NCBI RefSeq assembly: GCF_000380965.1
Contig: NZ_KB905553.1
Location: 78,102-142,101 of the forward strand
Source of the DNA: Paenibacillus ginsengihumi DSM 21568
Lineage (GTDB): Bacteria; Bacillota; Bacilli; Paenibacillales; NBRC-103111
Length of the DNA: 64,000 bases
Direction: 5' to 3'
Under the pieces are notes generated by a model. That model was not told where the DNA came from. It did not search any database and saw only the letters and a program-made list of their open reading frames with translations. This document shows positions 45,896 through 55,204 of the stretch, piece by piece. Within the stretch, counting starts at the first letter, position 1; the number at the start of each line of letters is the position of its first letter. The position numbers were made by a program, and so were the translations under genes.

Positions 45896-46312
45896 ATGCG
45901 GTTAATGGGGTTGGACTACGGGGACAAGACGATCGGCGTCGCCATCAGCGACGAGCTCGGCTGGACCGCCCAAGGGCTGGAGGTCATCCGCCGGAGCAGC
46001 GCCGAGAAGGATCTCGAGCGGCTAAGCGAGATCGTCCGCGATTATGGGGTGACGGAGATCGTCGTCGGGCTGCCGAAAAATATGAACGGCACGATCGGTC
46101 CGCGTGGAGAGATTTGTCAGGCATTTGCCGAAACTTTGCATGAAATACTACATTTGCCGGTACGGCTGTGGGATGAACGGCTGACGACCGTGTCGGCGAA
46201 TCGTACATTGCTGGAGGCCGATGTGAGCCGCAAGAAGCGCAAGCAGGTGATTGACAAGATGGCCGCGGCCCTCATATTGCAAGGATACATGGATTCCCAA
46301 TCGAAGAGGTGA
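45896..46312 (+). CDS. ruvX: RuvX (YqgF), RNase H-fold nuclease
   Basis: 138 residues. [22 protein letters not shown] with the first Asp, [16 protein letters not shown] and WDERLTT carry the other acidic residues; C-terminal [15 protein letters not shown]. Known as putative Holliday junction resolvase and implicated in 16S rRNA 5' maturation (YqgF). Starts 15 bp after ireB. A separate RuvC is encoded at 2815, so the two are not redundant copies of one gene. Confidence 0.94.
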   Translation: MRLMGLDYGDKTIGVAISDELGWTAQGLEVIRRSSAEKDLERLSEIVRDYGVTEIVVGLPKNMNGTIGPRGEICQAFAETLHEILHLPVRLWDERLTTVSANRTLLEADVSRKKRKQVIDKMAAALILQGYMDSQSKR

Positions 46313-46319
46313 AGGGCAC

Positions 46320-46631
46320 ATGTCCAAAGAGGAACAACTGCATGAAGAAGAGCCGGAAATCATTTATATTCCGGACGACGAAGGCAACGAAGAGGAATTT
46401 GAAGTGATCATGAAGTTCGAAGTGGATGGCTCGGACAAAAAGTACATGATGGTTGTTCCGGTCGACGCGGACGAGGAATCCGACGAAGTGTACGCCTTCC
46501 GCTACGAGGAAGATGGCGACGACCTGCAGCTGTATACGATCGACGACGAAGAGGAATGGAATATCGTCGAGGAAACCTTCAACACGCTGATGGACGAAAT
46601 GGACGAGGAAGAGGACGAGGAGTCCAGGTAA
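46320..46631 (+). CDS. DUF1292 protein (YrzB-like)
   Basis: 103 residues, strongly acidic. Begins MSKEEQLHEEEPEIIYIPDDEG; the DUF1292 core is EEFEVIMKFEVDGSDKKYMM to EEEWNIVEETFNTLMDE. Function unknown. The start was set at ATG 46320 (GAGGTGAAGGGCAC upstream), 7 bp after ruvX; the open frame further left is ruvX shadow. Part of the ireB-ruvX-DUF1292 run conserved in Bacilli. Confidence 0.9.
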   Translation: MSKEEQLHEEEPEIIYIPDDEGNEEEFEVIMKFEVDGSDKKYMMVVPVDADEESDEVYAFRYEEDGDDLQLYTIDDEEEWNIVEETFNTLMDEMDEEEDEESR

Positions 46632-46644
46632 GGAGGACCTTGCG

Positions 46645-46953
46645 GTGTACCAGCTTTCGGATGTCCGGCCGACGAACCGGTTGCGCGAAGCATACGGAGA
46701 TGATATTATTTTGTTTGATGAGCGCGAAGAGTCGGTCGTTTATCGGATCTTGTCGGAGTTTATGCTAGGAGAGAACCATTATGCCGTCGTTGAGAAGGGA
46801 GCCCCGGGCCACGACGACGAGCCGGAAATCTACCGTGTCACCGGCGATTCGTCCGGCGAATTGGAGCTGGAGACAATCGAAGACGACGACGAGTGGGAGA
46901 CCGTCTCCGAGTTATACGACGAGATGACTTTTCCGAACGACGGAACGTTGTGA
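46645..46953 (+). CDS. Second DUF1292-like acidic protein
   Basis: 102 residues, GTG start behind TAAGGAGGACC. VVYRILSEFMLGENHYAVVEKG and ELETIEDDDEWETVSELYDEM resemble DUF1292, so it is probably a diverged tandem duplicate of the previous gene. It lies 13 bp after it and ends the operon at a terminator. Confidence 0.8.
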   Translation: MYQLSDVRPTNRLREAYGDDIILFDEREESVVYRILSEFMLGENHYAVVEKGAPGHDDEPEIYRVTGDSSGELELETIEDDDEWETVSELYDEMTFPNDGTL

Positions 46954-46977
46954 CGAACAACTTGAAGCGAAGTTGAC

Positions 46978-47002
46978 GGAGCGGAGCTGATCCGCTCCTT
47001 TT
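46978..47002 (+). terminator. Terminator after the DUF1292 pair
   Basis: GGAGCGG pairs with CCGCTCC around a 7-base loop, followed by TTTTCGTTTT. Confidence 0.85.
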
Positions 47003-47048
47003 CGTTTTGAGCCGCTGTCAATTATGGTTGTCGTGGAGGTAACTGATT

Positions 47049-48158
47049 TTGCACGAGACGATACCGAATCATCCCAATAGAGGCAGAAGAAGGCCGCTGC
47101 TCAAGGCGCTGGCGCTGCTCGTCCTCATCGCGCTGTGCGCTCTGGCGGGCGCCGGCTGGTACGCCTCGCGGCTATTGCTGCCGACGCCGGTGCAGGATAC
47201 GGCCGTTCGCGTATCGCTGCCGCCCGGATCGGGCATCGTCGCCTTGGCCGAGCAGCTGGAGCGGAAAGGAATCATCCGCAGCGCGTCGGCATTTGTCCTG
47301 TACTTGAAATGGAAGAAAGAAGGCGGGCGCTTCCAGGCCGGCGAATACGAGATGAAGCCCGGCATGACGCACGCGCAGATCATCTCGCAGCTGAACCGCG
47401 GAGAGACGGTGAAGAAGGAGATGGTCCGGGTGACGATCCCCGAAGGCTTCACGGCAGACCAGATCGCCGCGAAGCTGGCGGAGATCGGCGTCGATGCCGC
47501 GGCGTTCATCCAGGCGGCCCAGCAGCCGAAGTCCTATACCGCAGGAAGAGCGTCCTCGGTGCCGGCGGACGAAGGGCTGCGGGTGAGGCTCGAAGGCTAT
47601 TTGTTCCCGGAGACGTACGAGTGGGCCAAGGACGATATTCCCGCTCCCGGCAAGATCGTTCAGCGCATGCTCGAGGAGCTGGACCGCAAGCTCGAGTCGC
47701 TGCCGGAAGGCTGGGAAAGCGCGATGGAGGAGAGGGGGCTGACGTTTCACGAGCTGCTGACGGTCGCTTCCCTGATCGAACGGGAGGCGGTGCTGGAGGA
47801 GGAGCGCGCGGTCATCGCCGGCGTTATTTATAACCGTCTGAACCGGGATATGCCGCTGCAGATCGATGCGACGGTGCAATATTTGTTCGAGACGCCGAAG
47901 GAACGGCTGTATCATAAAGATTTGCAGATGGAGAGCCCTTATAATACGTATTTGCATTCCGGGCTGCCGCCAGGGCCGATCGCCAGCCCGGGCTTGAGCG
48001 CGATCCGCGCGGCGCTGTATCCGGCGGATACGCCTTATTTGTTCTATGTCACGAAGAAGGACGGCAGCAACGGCCATTTGTTCGCCGAGACGTACGACCA
48101 GCATTTGAATAATATTGAAGCAAGCAACAAGAACGCCGCCCGGAAGACAGGGCAATGA
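47049..48158 (+). CDS. mltG: MltG, endolytic transglycosylase
   Basis: 369 residues, TTG start behind GTGGAGGTAAC. One membrane helix (about 19-38), a LysM-like region, then the YceG domain: LEGYLFPETYEWAKDD, the catalytic Glu in ASLIEREAVLEEER, and QIDATVQYLFET with YNTYLHSGLPPGPIASPGLSAIRAA. MltG cuts new glycan strands and limits their length. It occupies the yrrL position of B. subtilis; the yrrM methyltransferase found next to it there is absent. Confidence 0.94.
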   Translation: MHETIPNHPNRGRRRPLLKALALLVLIALCALAGAGWYASRLLLPTPVQDTAVRVSLPPGSGIVALAEQLERKGIIRSASAFVLYLKWKKEGGRFQAGEYEMKPGMTHAQIISQLNRGETVKKEMVRVTIPEGFTADQIAAKLAEIGVDAAAFIQAAQQPKSYTAGRASSVPADEGLRVRLEGYLFPETYEWAKDDIPAPGKIVQRMLEELDRKLESLPEGWESAMEERGLTFHELLTVASLIEREAVLEEERAVIAGVIYNRLNRDMPLQIDATVQYLFETPKERLYHKDLQMESPYNTYLHSGLPPGPIASPGLSAIRAALYPADTPYLFYVTKKDGSNGHLFAETYDQHLNNIEASNKNAARKTGQ

Positions 48159-48195
48159 TCCAACGATCGGAATTGGCGAAGGCGGGGGGACACGG

Positions 48196-49143
48196 ATGAA
48201 AAAACCGGAACTTATGATCACCGCAGGCTCGTTCGAGGAAATCAGACGGTATGTGGAAGCGGGGGCGGACGCGGTGCAGGTTGGCGACGCCCGCTTCGGC
48301 ATGAGGCTGCCGGGGGACGTCCTTCCGGAGGCGCTGCGCGAAGCGGTGCCTTGGGCCCACGAACGAGGCGCAAAGGTGTATGTATCGGTCAACAAAATTA
48401 TGGACAATGCGCTGCTTGGCGAGTTGTCTGACTATATTCGCCAGCTGCGCGAAATCGGCGTCGACGCGCTCGTCTTCGGCGATCCGGCGGTTCTGATGGC
48501 CGTCCGGCAGGCGGCCCCGGACATGAGGCTGCACTGGAACGCGGAAATGACGTCGACGAACTATGCGACCGCCTCCTACTGGGCTTCGAAGGGCGCGGCG
48601 CGCGTGGTGCTGGCGCGCGAGCTGAACCTGGACGAAACGCTGGAGATCAAGCGCCGGCTGGAAGGCCGCATGGAAACGCAGGTGCAGGTGCACGGAATGA
48701 CCAACATTTATCATTCCAAGCGGCGGCTGCTGTCCAATTACAAGGAACATCTCGGGCGCGCGGAGGACGCCTGGGTCCATTCCGTCCGCGGCTCCGCGGA
48801 GGACGGGCTGTTCCTGATGGAGCCGGAGCGCCCGAACGAGCGTTTTCCGGTATATGAGGACGCTAACGGAACGCATATGATGAGCGCTGACGACATCTGC
48901 ATGCTCGATTCACTTAACGAGCTCATGGAGGGCGGCATCGACAGTCTGATGATCGAGGCGCTGCTGAAATCTCCGGAATATAACGAGACTGTGCTCAGAT
49001 CGTACCGGAGGGCCATCGACGCGTACGCCGCCGATCCGAGCGCATACGCGTTCGAGGAAGCGTGGCTGGACGATATTCGCCGTCTGCAGGACCCGCGGCG
49101 CGAGCTGTCGTACGGTTTCTTTTACAAAGAGCAGGTTTATTAA
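48196..49143 (+). CDS. trhP1: U32 family protein TrhP1 (tRNA hydroxylation)
   Basis: 315 residues. PELMITAGSFEEIRRYVEAGADAVQVGD starts the U32 barrel. In B. subtilis YrrN and YrrO (TrhP1, TrhP2) act together in prephenate-dependent 5-hydroxylation of U34. It lacks the Cys-rich signature of its partner. The start was put at ATG 48196 after GGGGGGACACGG; the upstream frame overlaps mltG. Older labels call it a peptidase. Confidence 0.85.
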   Translation: MKKPELMITAGSFEEIRRYVEAGADAVQVGDARFGMRLPGDVLPEALREAVPWAHERGAKVYVSVNKIMDNALLGELSDYIRQLREIGVDALVFGDPAVLMAVRQAAPDMRLHWNAEMTSTNYATASYWASKGAARVVLARELNLDETLEIKRRLEGRMETQVQVHGMTNIYHSKRRLLSNYKEHLGRAEDAWVHSVRGSAEDGLFLMEPERPNERFPVYEDANGTHMMSADDICMLDSLNELMEGGIDSLMIEALLKSPEYNETVLRSYRRAIDAYAADPSAYAFEEAWLDDIRRLQDPRRELSYGFFYKEQVY

Positions 49144-49180
49144 TCCTAGCCTATAATAAACAAAAGCGAGGTGTGACCAG

Positions 49181-50476
49181 ATGACATTGCTGTCGAAAGA
49201 AGCGCTGCTCGGCAAGCGCGTGCGACTGGAGAAGCCGGAGCTGCTCGCCCCGGCGGGCAGCCTGGAGAAGCTGAAGTTCGCCGTCCATTACGGAGCCGAT
49301 GCGGTATATATCGGAGGCCAGCAGTACGGGCTTCGCTCGAATGCCGACAACTTTACGTTCGACGAGATGAGGGAAGGCGTCCGGTTCGCGGAGCGGTACG
49401 GTGCGAAGGTGTTCGTCGCCACCAATATTTTCGCGCACAATGAGGATATCGCCGGGCTGGAGGAATATTTGCGCGGCATCGCCGACGCCAAAGTGGCAGC
49501 GATCATCGTCGCCGACCCGGTCATTATCGAGACGTGCCGCCGCGTGGCGCCGGAGCTGGAGATTCATCTCAGCACCCAGCAGTCGACCTTGAACTGGCAG
49601 GCGGTGCAGTTCTGGAAGGAGGAGGGAGTGGACCGCGTCGTGCTGGCCCGGGAAGCGAGCATGCAGGAAATATTGGACATCAAGAAGCATGTTGATGTGG
49701 AGATCGAGGTGTTCGTGCACGGCGCGATGTGCAGCTCGTTCTCCGGCCGCTGCGTCCTGTCGAATCATTTTACGGACCGCGATTCCAACCGTGGCGGATG
49801 CTGCCAATCCTGTCGCTGGAAGTACGATCTGTTCGTCTCCGCGGAGGATGCCAAGGAAGGCATCCGCGAGCTGCCGCTGTTCGAAGACGGGGACCATCCG
49901 TTCTCGATGAGCTCCAAGGATCTGTGCATGATCGAGCACTTGCCGGAGCTGATCCGCTCCGGGGTTGACAGCTTCAAGATCGAAGGGCGGATGAAGAGCG
50001 TCCATTACGTCGCTACGGTCGTCAACGCGTACCGCCAGGCGATCGACGCTTACTTCGCCGACCCGGAAAGCTATACGATGGACCCGCAGTGGTTGTACGA
50101 AATTCAGAAGGCGGCCAACCGCCCGCTGAATACGGGCTTCTTCTATGACATGCCGGGGCACGAAGATCATATCTTCGAGCCCGAGGACAAGGCGGCGCCG
50201 TACGATTTCGTCGGCGTCGTGAAGGAGTATGACGAAGCGGCCGGCACGGCGCTCATTCAGCAGCGCAACCACTTCAAGCCGGGTCAGGAAGTGGAGTTTT
50301 TCGGTCCCGGCGGCACCTTCTTCAAGCAGACGGTCGGCGAGCTGCGCGATGAGGCAGGGCAGCTGCTCGATGCGGCCCGTCACCCGCTGCAGCTGATCCG
50401 CATGAAGGTCGACCAGCCGGTGAAGCCGTTCGATATGATGCGCAAGAAGATCGGACAAAAGCAGAAACAAAAGTAG
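49181..50476 (+). CDS. trhP2: U32 family protein TrhP2 (tRNA hydroxylation)
   Basis: 431 residues. PELLAPAGSLEKLKFAVHYGADAVYIGG, then the U32 signature EVFVHGAMCSSFSGRC and RGGCCQSCRWKY, with four Cys likely holding an Fe-S cluster, and a C-terminal beta domain (YDFVGVVKEYDEAAGTALI). It pairs with TrhP1, 37 bp upstream. ATG behind CGAGGTGTGACC. Confidence 0.88.
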   Translation: MTLLSKEALLGKRVRLEKPELLAPAGSLEKLKFAVHYGADAVYIGGQQYGLRSNADNFTFDEMREGVRFAERYGAKVFVATNIFAHNEDIAGLEEYLRGIADAKVAAIIVADPVIIETCRRVAPELEIHLSTQQSTLNWQAVQFWKEEGVDRVVLAREASMQEILDIKKHVDVEIEVFVHGAMCSSFSGRCVLSNHFTDRDSNRGGCCQSCRWKYDLFVSAEDAKEGIRELPLFEDGDHPFSMSSKDLCMIEHLPELIRSGVDSFKIEGRMKSVHYVATVVNAYRQAIDAYFADPESYTMDPQWLYEIQKAANRPLNTGFFYDMPGHEDHIFEPEDKAAPYDFVGVVKEYDEAAGTALIQQRNHFKPGQEVEFFGPGGTFFKQTVGELRDEAGQLLDAARHPLQLIRMKVDQPVKPFDMMRKKIGQKQKQK

Positions 50477-50535
50477 GAGTAAAGCGGAAATAAGCAGGTT
50501 CGATTAGCAGGATAAACGTGCCGAATCGAAGCAGC

Positions 50536-50601
50536 AAAGCTTCCTTTTCGTCAACCGGACGGCTCTGGCAGGGCCGGACGGAGCGGGAGGAAGCTTTTTT
50601 T
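50536..50601 (+). terminator. trhP2 terminator
   Basis: AAAGCTTCC pairs with GGAAGCTTT and is followed by TTTT; the inner part can pair further (CCGGACGG/GGCCGG region). Confidence 0.8.
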
Positions 50602-50794
50602 AGCTGCTCGGCGCATTTCCCCGAACGATCTGATGCAGCCGCCCCCGTCATTCGTCCCGCCAATGCGGCGGACAGGGAGAATGGCGAAGGACGATAGGCC
50701 TAGGACGACCGCTGACAATAGAGACATAAGCCCCCTATTTGTTATAATTTGAAAAAATTTTTTCGCAATTTTCGTCCAGTAGGTAAAAAGTTGC

Positions 50795-50822
50795 TAATTT
50801 TTTGAGGAATGGCTGTCGATAT
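50795..50822 (+). promoter_or_regulatory. Sigma-D-like promoter of the chemoreceptor gene
   Basis: TAAT, 16-bp spacer, GTCGATAT, close to the motility sigma-D consensus (TAAA, 14-16 bp, GCCGATAT). Confidence 0.6.
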
Positions 50823-50914
50823 AAAAAGGGATAGGACAAAATGTGTCGAACACGATAATTTCCAGGTCCGATATTCCATTTTTTAGAAAAATGCACATGA
50901 GGGTGGTGCTTCCT

Positions 50915-53083
50915 GTGAGGGAACGATGGAAAGCGTTAACATCAAGAATGGCGAGAGCAGGGAGAGCGGTGGCCGGGTTATGGGCTTCCCGTCAAGCGAA
51001 GCCGGAGGGAGCTCCCGGTTCCGGCGGCGGGAAGCTGACGGGGCTTGCTGCTGTCGGCAATCCGATGAAGTCGGTCGGGGGCAAGCTGTTCATTATCTTT
51101 TTTGCGAGCATTTTGTTTTTCGTGCTCACCGTTGGCCTGGCCTCTTACAATATATCGAAGAGCATCATTCAAAACAAGGTGGGCGATGCTTCCGAGCAGA
51201 CGATCGTTCAGGCCGGAGAGAAGATGGATCTGATGTATGCGGTGTACGAGGATTTGTCGCTGCAAATTTTGCTTGACGAGTCGTTGATGACGCTGCTTCG
51301 GGAGAGCGCTGCCGCGACCAAAGGCACATACGATTTTCTGCAGATCAGCCAAAAGATCGTCGAAAAGCTCAATATTTATTCCTATTCGAACAAAACGATC
51401 AGAGCGATCCATGTAATGAGTCCATCCGGAGAGGTGATCGCCTCCAGCGGGGGGACGAGCGGCACGGCCAATGTCAAGGACAAGCCTTGGTTCGGCAAGA
51501 TGCTGGAGGAGAACGGCAGGGTGGTCTGGCTGGAAAGCAGCGCATCCGGTTATACGGAAGATTCTTCTCGCGGAACAGCCGTATTCGGCCTGGGCCGCGC
51601 GCTCAAGAACGGCTTGTCGAACGAAGTTCAGGGCGCGCTGCTGATGGAGATCAACCTGGATTCCATCGCTCAGGAGCTGGAGCGCGTGCAAATGGGAGAT
51701 GGCGGCGAAACGATGATCGTTACGCCGGAGCTGAAGACCATCTATTCCCAACATGCTGAAGCGATTGGCCAGGACAGCGATCTCGGCATTGCCAAGGAGC
51801 AGCTGAGCAGCGAGGCGGGCCGGCTGTTGAACGACCGGCAGGACAAGCAGCTCGTCTATTATCAATCCGCGAAGAACGGATGGTATCTGGTCGGGGCGAT
51901 GAAGGTGGAGGAGCTGGTGAAGGACGCCCGGCTTATCTACATCATGACCTGGGTATTTGCGATCGTTGCGGCGGTGCTGGCCGTCGTCATCGGCTTCTTC
52001 GTGGCGCGCATGATCGGCCGGCCGCTGGGCCAGCTGCGCACGTTGATGAAGCAGGGGGAAGAGGGCGACCTCCGCGTGCGGATGAGCGTCACGCGCCAGG
52101 ACGAGATCGGCCAGCTGGGCCTCAGCTTCAATGAGATGATGGAGAAAATTACGGCGCTTGTTCAGCAAACAAACCATTCCGCCCAGGAAGTGTTGTTAAC
52201 GGCGGCGGAGCTGTCGGACGCATCCAAGCAAACGAAGACGGCGGCCCAGGAGATTGCCGCCGCGACGGAGCAGATCGCCGGAGGAGCGACGAGCCTGGCG
52301 GTCGAAGCGGAACGGGGCAACGAGCTGACGGGTCATATCAGCGTGCAGATGAAAGAGGTCGTCCGCTCGAACGTCGAGATGGGCACAGCCGCGGCCGAAG
52401 TGCAAAAATCGAGCGAGCAGGGCATCGACTACATGTCGGGGCTCATCAGCAAAACCAACGCGACCGAGACGATGACCCGCTCGATGGTAGAGAAGGTCGA
52501 CAAGCTCAAAGAAAGCACAAGGTCGATCCGCAAAATATTGGACATGCTCAACAATATTACGAAGCAGACGAACATCTTGTCGCTGAACGCGACGATCGAG
52601 GCGGCGCGGGCCGGCGCGGCAGGCAAAGGCTTCATGGTTGTCGCCGACGAAATCCGCAAGCTGGCCGATCAATCGCGCCAGTCGATCGAGGTCGTCGGCT
52701 CGATTACCGAGACGATTCAGCGGGAGATCGACGAGACGGTCGAGGTGCTGTCGGAGGCGTATCCGATATTCCAGGAGCAGATCGACTCGGTCAAGGAGAC
52801 CGACCTGATCTTCAAGCAGGTGCAGTCGCAGATGAGCGGCTTTATCGGACGCTTGTCCGAGGTCACGGAATCGATCAGCCAGCTTGAATCGTCGCAGGTC
52901 GTGCTCACCGACGCGATGTCCAACGTCAGCGCGGTTGCCGAGGAATCGTCGGCCACGTCGCAGGAGGTCGCCTCGCTCAGCTCCGAGCAGCTGAACATCA
53001 GCTCCGGGCTGGTCAGGTTGTCCGAGAAGCTGGAGGAGTTGTCGACTTCCTTGAAAGAAACGCTGTCCAAATTCCAGGTGTAG
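50915..53083 (+). CDS. Methyl-accepting chemotaxis protein
   Basis: 722 residues from GTG 50915, chosen because GAGGGTGG lies 8 bases upstream; a GTG at 50843 would add 24 residues. Unusual cytoplasmic stretch of about 50 residues, TM1 (about 55-80), an extracellular dCache-type sensor (ending in WYLVGAMKVEEL), TM2 (about 337-365), HAMP, and a signalling domain with the conserved tip TNILSLNATIEAARAGAAGKGFMVVADEIRKLADQS. It lacks a C-terminal CheR-tether pentapeptide. Ligand unknown. The promoter looks sigma-D-dependent. Confidence 0.9.
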   Translation: MRERWKALTSRMARAGRAVAGLWASRQAKPEGAPGSGGGKLTGLAAVGNPMKSVGGKLFIIFFASILFFVLTVGLASYNISKSIIQNKVGDASEQTIVQAGEKMDLMYAVYEDLSLQILLDESLMTLLRESAAATKGTYDFLQISQKIVEKLNIYSYSNKTIRAIHVMSPSGEVIASSGGTSGTANVKDKPWFGKMLEENGRVVWLESSASGYTEDSSRGTAVFGLGRALKNGLSNEVQGALLMEINLDSIAQELERVQMGDGGETMIVTPELKTIYSQHAEAIGQDSDLGIAKEQLSSEAGRLLNDRQDKQLVYYQSAKNGWYLVGAMKVEELVKDARLIYIMTWVFAIVAAVLAVVIGFFVARMIGRPLGQLRTLMKQGEEGDLRVRMSVTRQDEIGQLGLSFNEMMEKITALVQQTNHSAQEVLLTAAELSDASKQTKTAAQEIAAATEQIAGGATSLAVEAERGNELTGHISVQMKEVVRSNVEMGTAAAEVQKSSEQGIDYMSGLISKTNATETMTRSMVEKVDKLKESTRSIRKILDMLNNITKQTNILSLNATIEAARAGAAGKGFMVVADEIRKLADQSRQSIEVVGSITETIQREIDETVEVLSEAYPIFQEQIDSVKETDLIFKQVQSQMSGFIGRLSEVTESISQLESSQVVLTDAMSNVSAVAEESSATSQEVASLSSEQLNISSGLVRLSEKLEELSTSLKETLSKFQV

Positions 53084-53392
53084 CCGGAACGGCTTATTCT
53101 AATGGATATATCATCGGCTGATACATTACCAGCGAATCCGACCGGACCGCTTGCTGCGCTTCATGCGCGGCAGGCGGTCTTTTTCTCTTGAAGGGAACCA
53201 TACCGCGCTTTTGCGGCAATGGCCGGCTGGCAATGGCCGGTTTGCTGACCGGCATGTGGTTGACCGCCGCCATGCAGCAAACCGGGCGCGCCGGGAGTTG
53301 CGCGTGGCGAAAGGAGAGACCGCGTCCGGACGTTTGCTGCGACCGATCCAGGTCCATACTGAAAGGAAGAAGTCGCAGAGGAGGCATGCATC
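53084..53392. other. Gap between chemoreceptor and penicillin-binding protein genes
   Basis: Contains the chemoreceptor terminator (53145-53184); otherwise nothing clear. An open frame starting at 53188 runs into the next gene in another frame and is a shadow. Confidence 0.65.
53145..53184 (+). terminator. Chemoreceptor gene terminator
   Basis: GACCGCTTGCTGCGC pairs with GCGCGGCAGGCGGTC using two G-U pairs, then five T bases. Confidence 0.9.
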
Positions 53393-55204
53393 ATGAAGGA
53401 AGACAGCCGCGCTATCCAGCAGCGCATCTTTTGGCTGCTGCTGATCATTGCCGCAGTGCTTGCCGCGTGGAATATTCGCCTGTTCTGGGTCCAGGTGGCC
53501 GCATCGCGCAGCTGGACGAGCCGCGAGATCGATCTGGTCGAAAACTCCGTGCTTCAGCGGGGACAAAGCATCGTTGCCGACAGCGGCCGGGGCGATTTCT
53601 ACGATGCGTTAGGCCGCCCGCTGACCGGGGAGACGATCGCGGCCCTTGCGGTCTTTCCTGCCGAGGAAGCGGGGGCGGAGGGCGAAGCAGAGCGGCGGCG
53701 GCAGGCCCGTGCGGTTTCGGCCATACTGGGCATTGCCGAGGAACGATGGCTGGCCTTCGAGGCAGGGCTGCACGGCCCCGGCTTGTGGAGCGAGGCTGGG
53801 CGGCCCGTCGCCTTGACCCCTGACCAGGCGCAGCGCATCGGCTCGCTCGGCTCGAACCGCCTCCGCGTGATCGATTACCGGCTGCGATATGGGCCCAGGC
53901 AGGCGGCCAGCCAGGTGATCGGCTACATCGGGCAAAATCCGGAGCGCATCGCCCGGCAGTTCGCCGACCGCTTCCGGCAGGGCGAGCTTAGGCTGACGAG
54001 CCAAATCGGCAACGCCGGGCTGGAGAAGACGTTCGAGCGATGGCTGGCGGGCATCGGACCGACGACAGCGACGCTGTATACCGACGGTATGAAGCGGACG
54101 CTGCCGGGGCTTGGTTTGCGCTTGAGCGGGCCGGCCAATCCTAACTATCCGGTGAAGGTGATGACGACGCTGGACGCAGACATTCAGCGGCAGGTCGAGC
54201 AGGCGATGGAGCGGCTGCATATTGCAAGCGGCGCGGTCGTCGTGCTGGATGCGCAGACGGCGGATACGATCGCGATGGCGAGCAGGCCTGCCTTTGATCC
54301 GCAGCACGTTCATCTGGAGGACGGAGCCTGGAGCAACCGGGCGCTGAAGGAAGCGGTGCCTGGCTCGATCTTTAAGACGGTCACAGCGGCCGCGGCCTTG
54401 GAGGAGAAGGCGGTGAAGCCGGACGATACGTTCGAGTGCAGCAGCGAGCTGGGACAATACGGCTTTACTTGCTGGAAAGAAGGCGGGCACGGAGTGATTA
54501 CGTTCGCGGAAGGGTTCGCTCAGTCGTGCAATATCGCGTTCGCCGAAGCGGCGCGCCGCTTCGGCGGCGACAAGCTGGAGCAGTATGCGCGCAAGCTCGG
54601 TCTGGCGGCGCAGGTCGGTTGGGTAGGCGACGTGCCGGGCGAGGCGGGCTTCCGGCAGTGGGATGCCGAGGACAGCGGGCAGGTGTACGGCCGCGGCACC
54701 AACCCGGCCGATGACGGCGTGCTCGTGCAGACCTCGATCGGACAACGAGACGTGCGGGTTACGCCTTTGCAGGCGGCCAATCTGGTCGTGACGCTGCTGC
54801 GGGGCGGCGAGGCGGCAGCGCCGCGCATCGTCAAGGAGATCCGCTTCCGCGACGACAGGCTGCTTAAGGGCTTCCCTCCTGCAAAGCTGCAGGGCGCTCC
54901 CGAAGGAATTCGGCCGGCGACGGCCCGATTGCTGCTGGAATGGATGGAAGCGGTCGTCGACCACGGTACCGGCAAGGAGCTGCGAAGCGCCATATGGCAT
55001 ACGGCAGGCAAGTCGGGCACCGCCCAGGTGAAGCTCAAGAATGGCGCGCCCGGCGTCAATGAATGGTTCATCGGCTACGGGCCGACCGAGCACCCGAAAT
55101 ATGCCGTTTCCGTCGTCGTCACTGAGCGGCCGGAGAACGCCTCGGGCCATTTGGCCGTCAAGTTGTTTCGCGAGGTCATGGATGCGCTCGCCCGCGCTCA
55201 ATGA
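53393..55204 (+). CDS. pbpI: Class B penicillin-binding protein (PbpI-like transpeptidase)
   Basis: 603 residues. One membrane helix (about 11-30), a pedestal region with a QRGQSIVAD segment, and a transpeptidase domain with SxxK in PGSIFKT (Ser325, Lys328), SxN as SCN (378-380) and KSGT (539-542). It matches the YrrR/PbpI position after yrrO in B. subtilis, though udk, greA and yrrS of that region are absent. ATG behind AGAGGAGGCATGCATC. Gene symbol rests on family and position. Confidence 0.85.
   Translation: MKEDSRAIQQRIFWLLLIIAAVLAAWNIRLFWVQVAASRSWTSREIDLVENSVLQRGQSIVADSGRGDFYDALGRPLTGETIAALAVFPAEEAGAEGEAERRRQARAVSAILGIAEERWLAFEAGLHGPGLWSEAGRPVALTPDQAQRIGSLGSNRLRVIDYRLRYGPRQAASQVIGYIGQNPERIARQFADRFRQGELRLTSQIGNAGLEKTFERWLAGIGPTTATLYTDGMKRTLPGLGLRLSGPANPNYPVKVMTTLDADIQRQVEQAMERLHIASGAVVVLDAQTADTIAMASRPAFDPQHVHLEDGAWSNRALKEAVPGSIFKTVTAAAALEEKAVKPDDTFECSSELGQYGFTCWKEGGHGVITFAEGFAQSCNIAFAEAARRFGGDKLEQYARKLGLAAQVGWVGDVPGEAGFRQWDAEDSGQVYGRGTNPADDGVLVQTSIGQRDVRVTPLQAANLVVTLLRGGEAAAPRIVKEIRFRDDRLLKGFPPAKLQGAPEGIRPATARLLLEWMEAVVDHGTGKELRSAIWHTAGKSGTAQVKLKNGAPGVNEWFIGYGPTEHPKYAVSVVVTERPENASGHLAVKLFREVMDALARAQ

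Larger units (their letters stand above)
50477..50914. other. Gap between trhP2 and the chemoreceptor gene
   Basis: Contains the trhP2 terminator, an AT-rich stretch around 50730-50800, a sigma-D-like promoter and the chemoreceptor leader. No gene seen. Confidence 0.7.

Noticed and set aside
53188-53823. 211-codon plus-strand frame starting before pbpI
   Set aside because: Runs out of frame through the pbpI start; residues after the first 60 are Arg/Gly/Ala noise.
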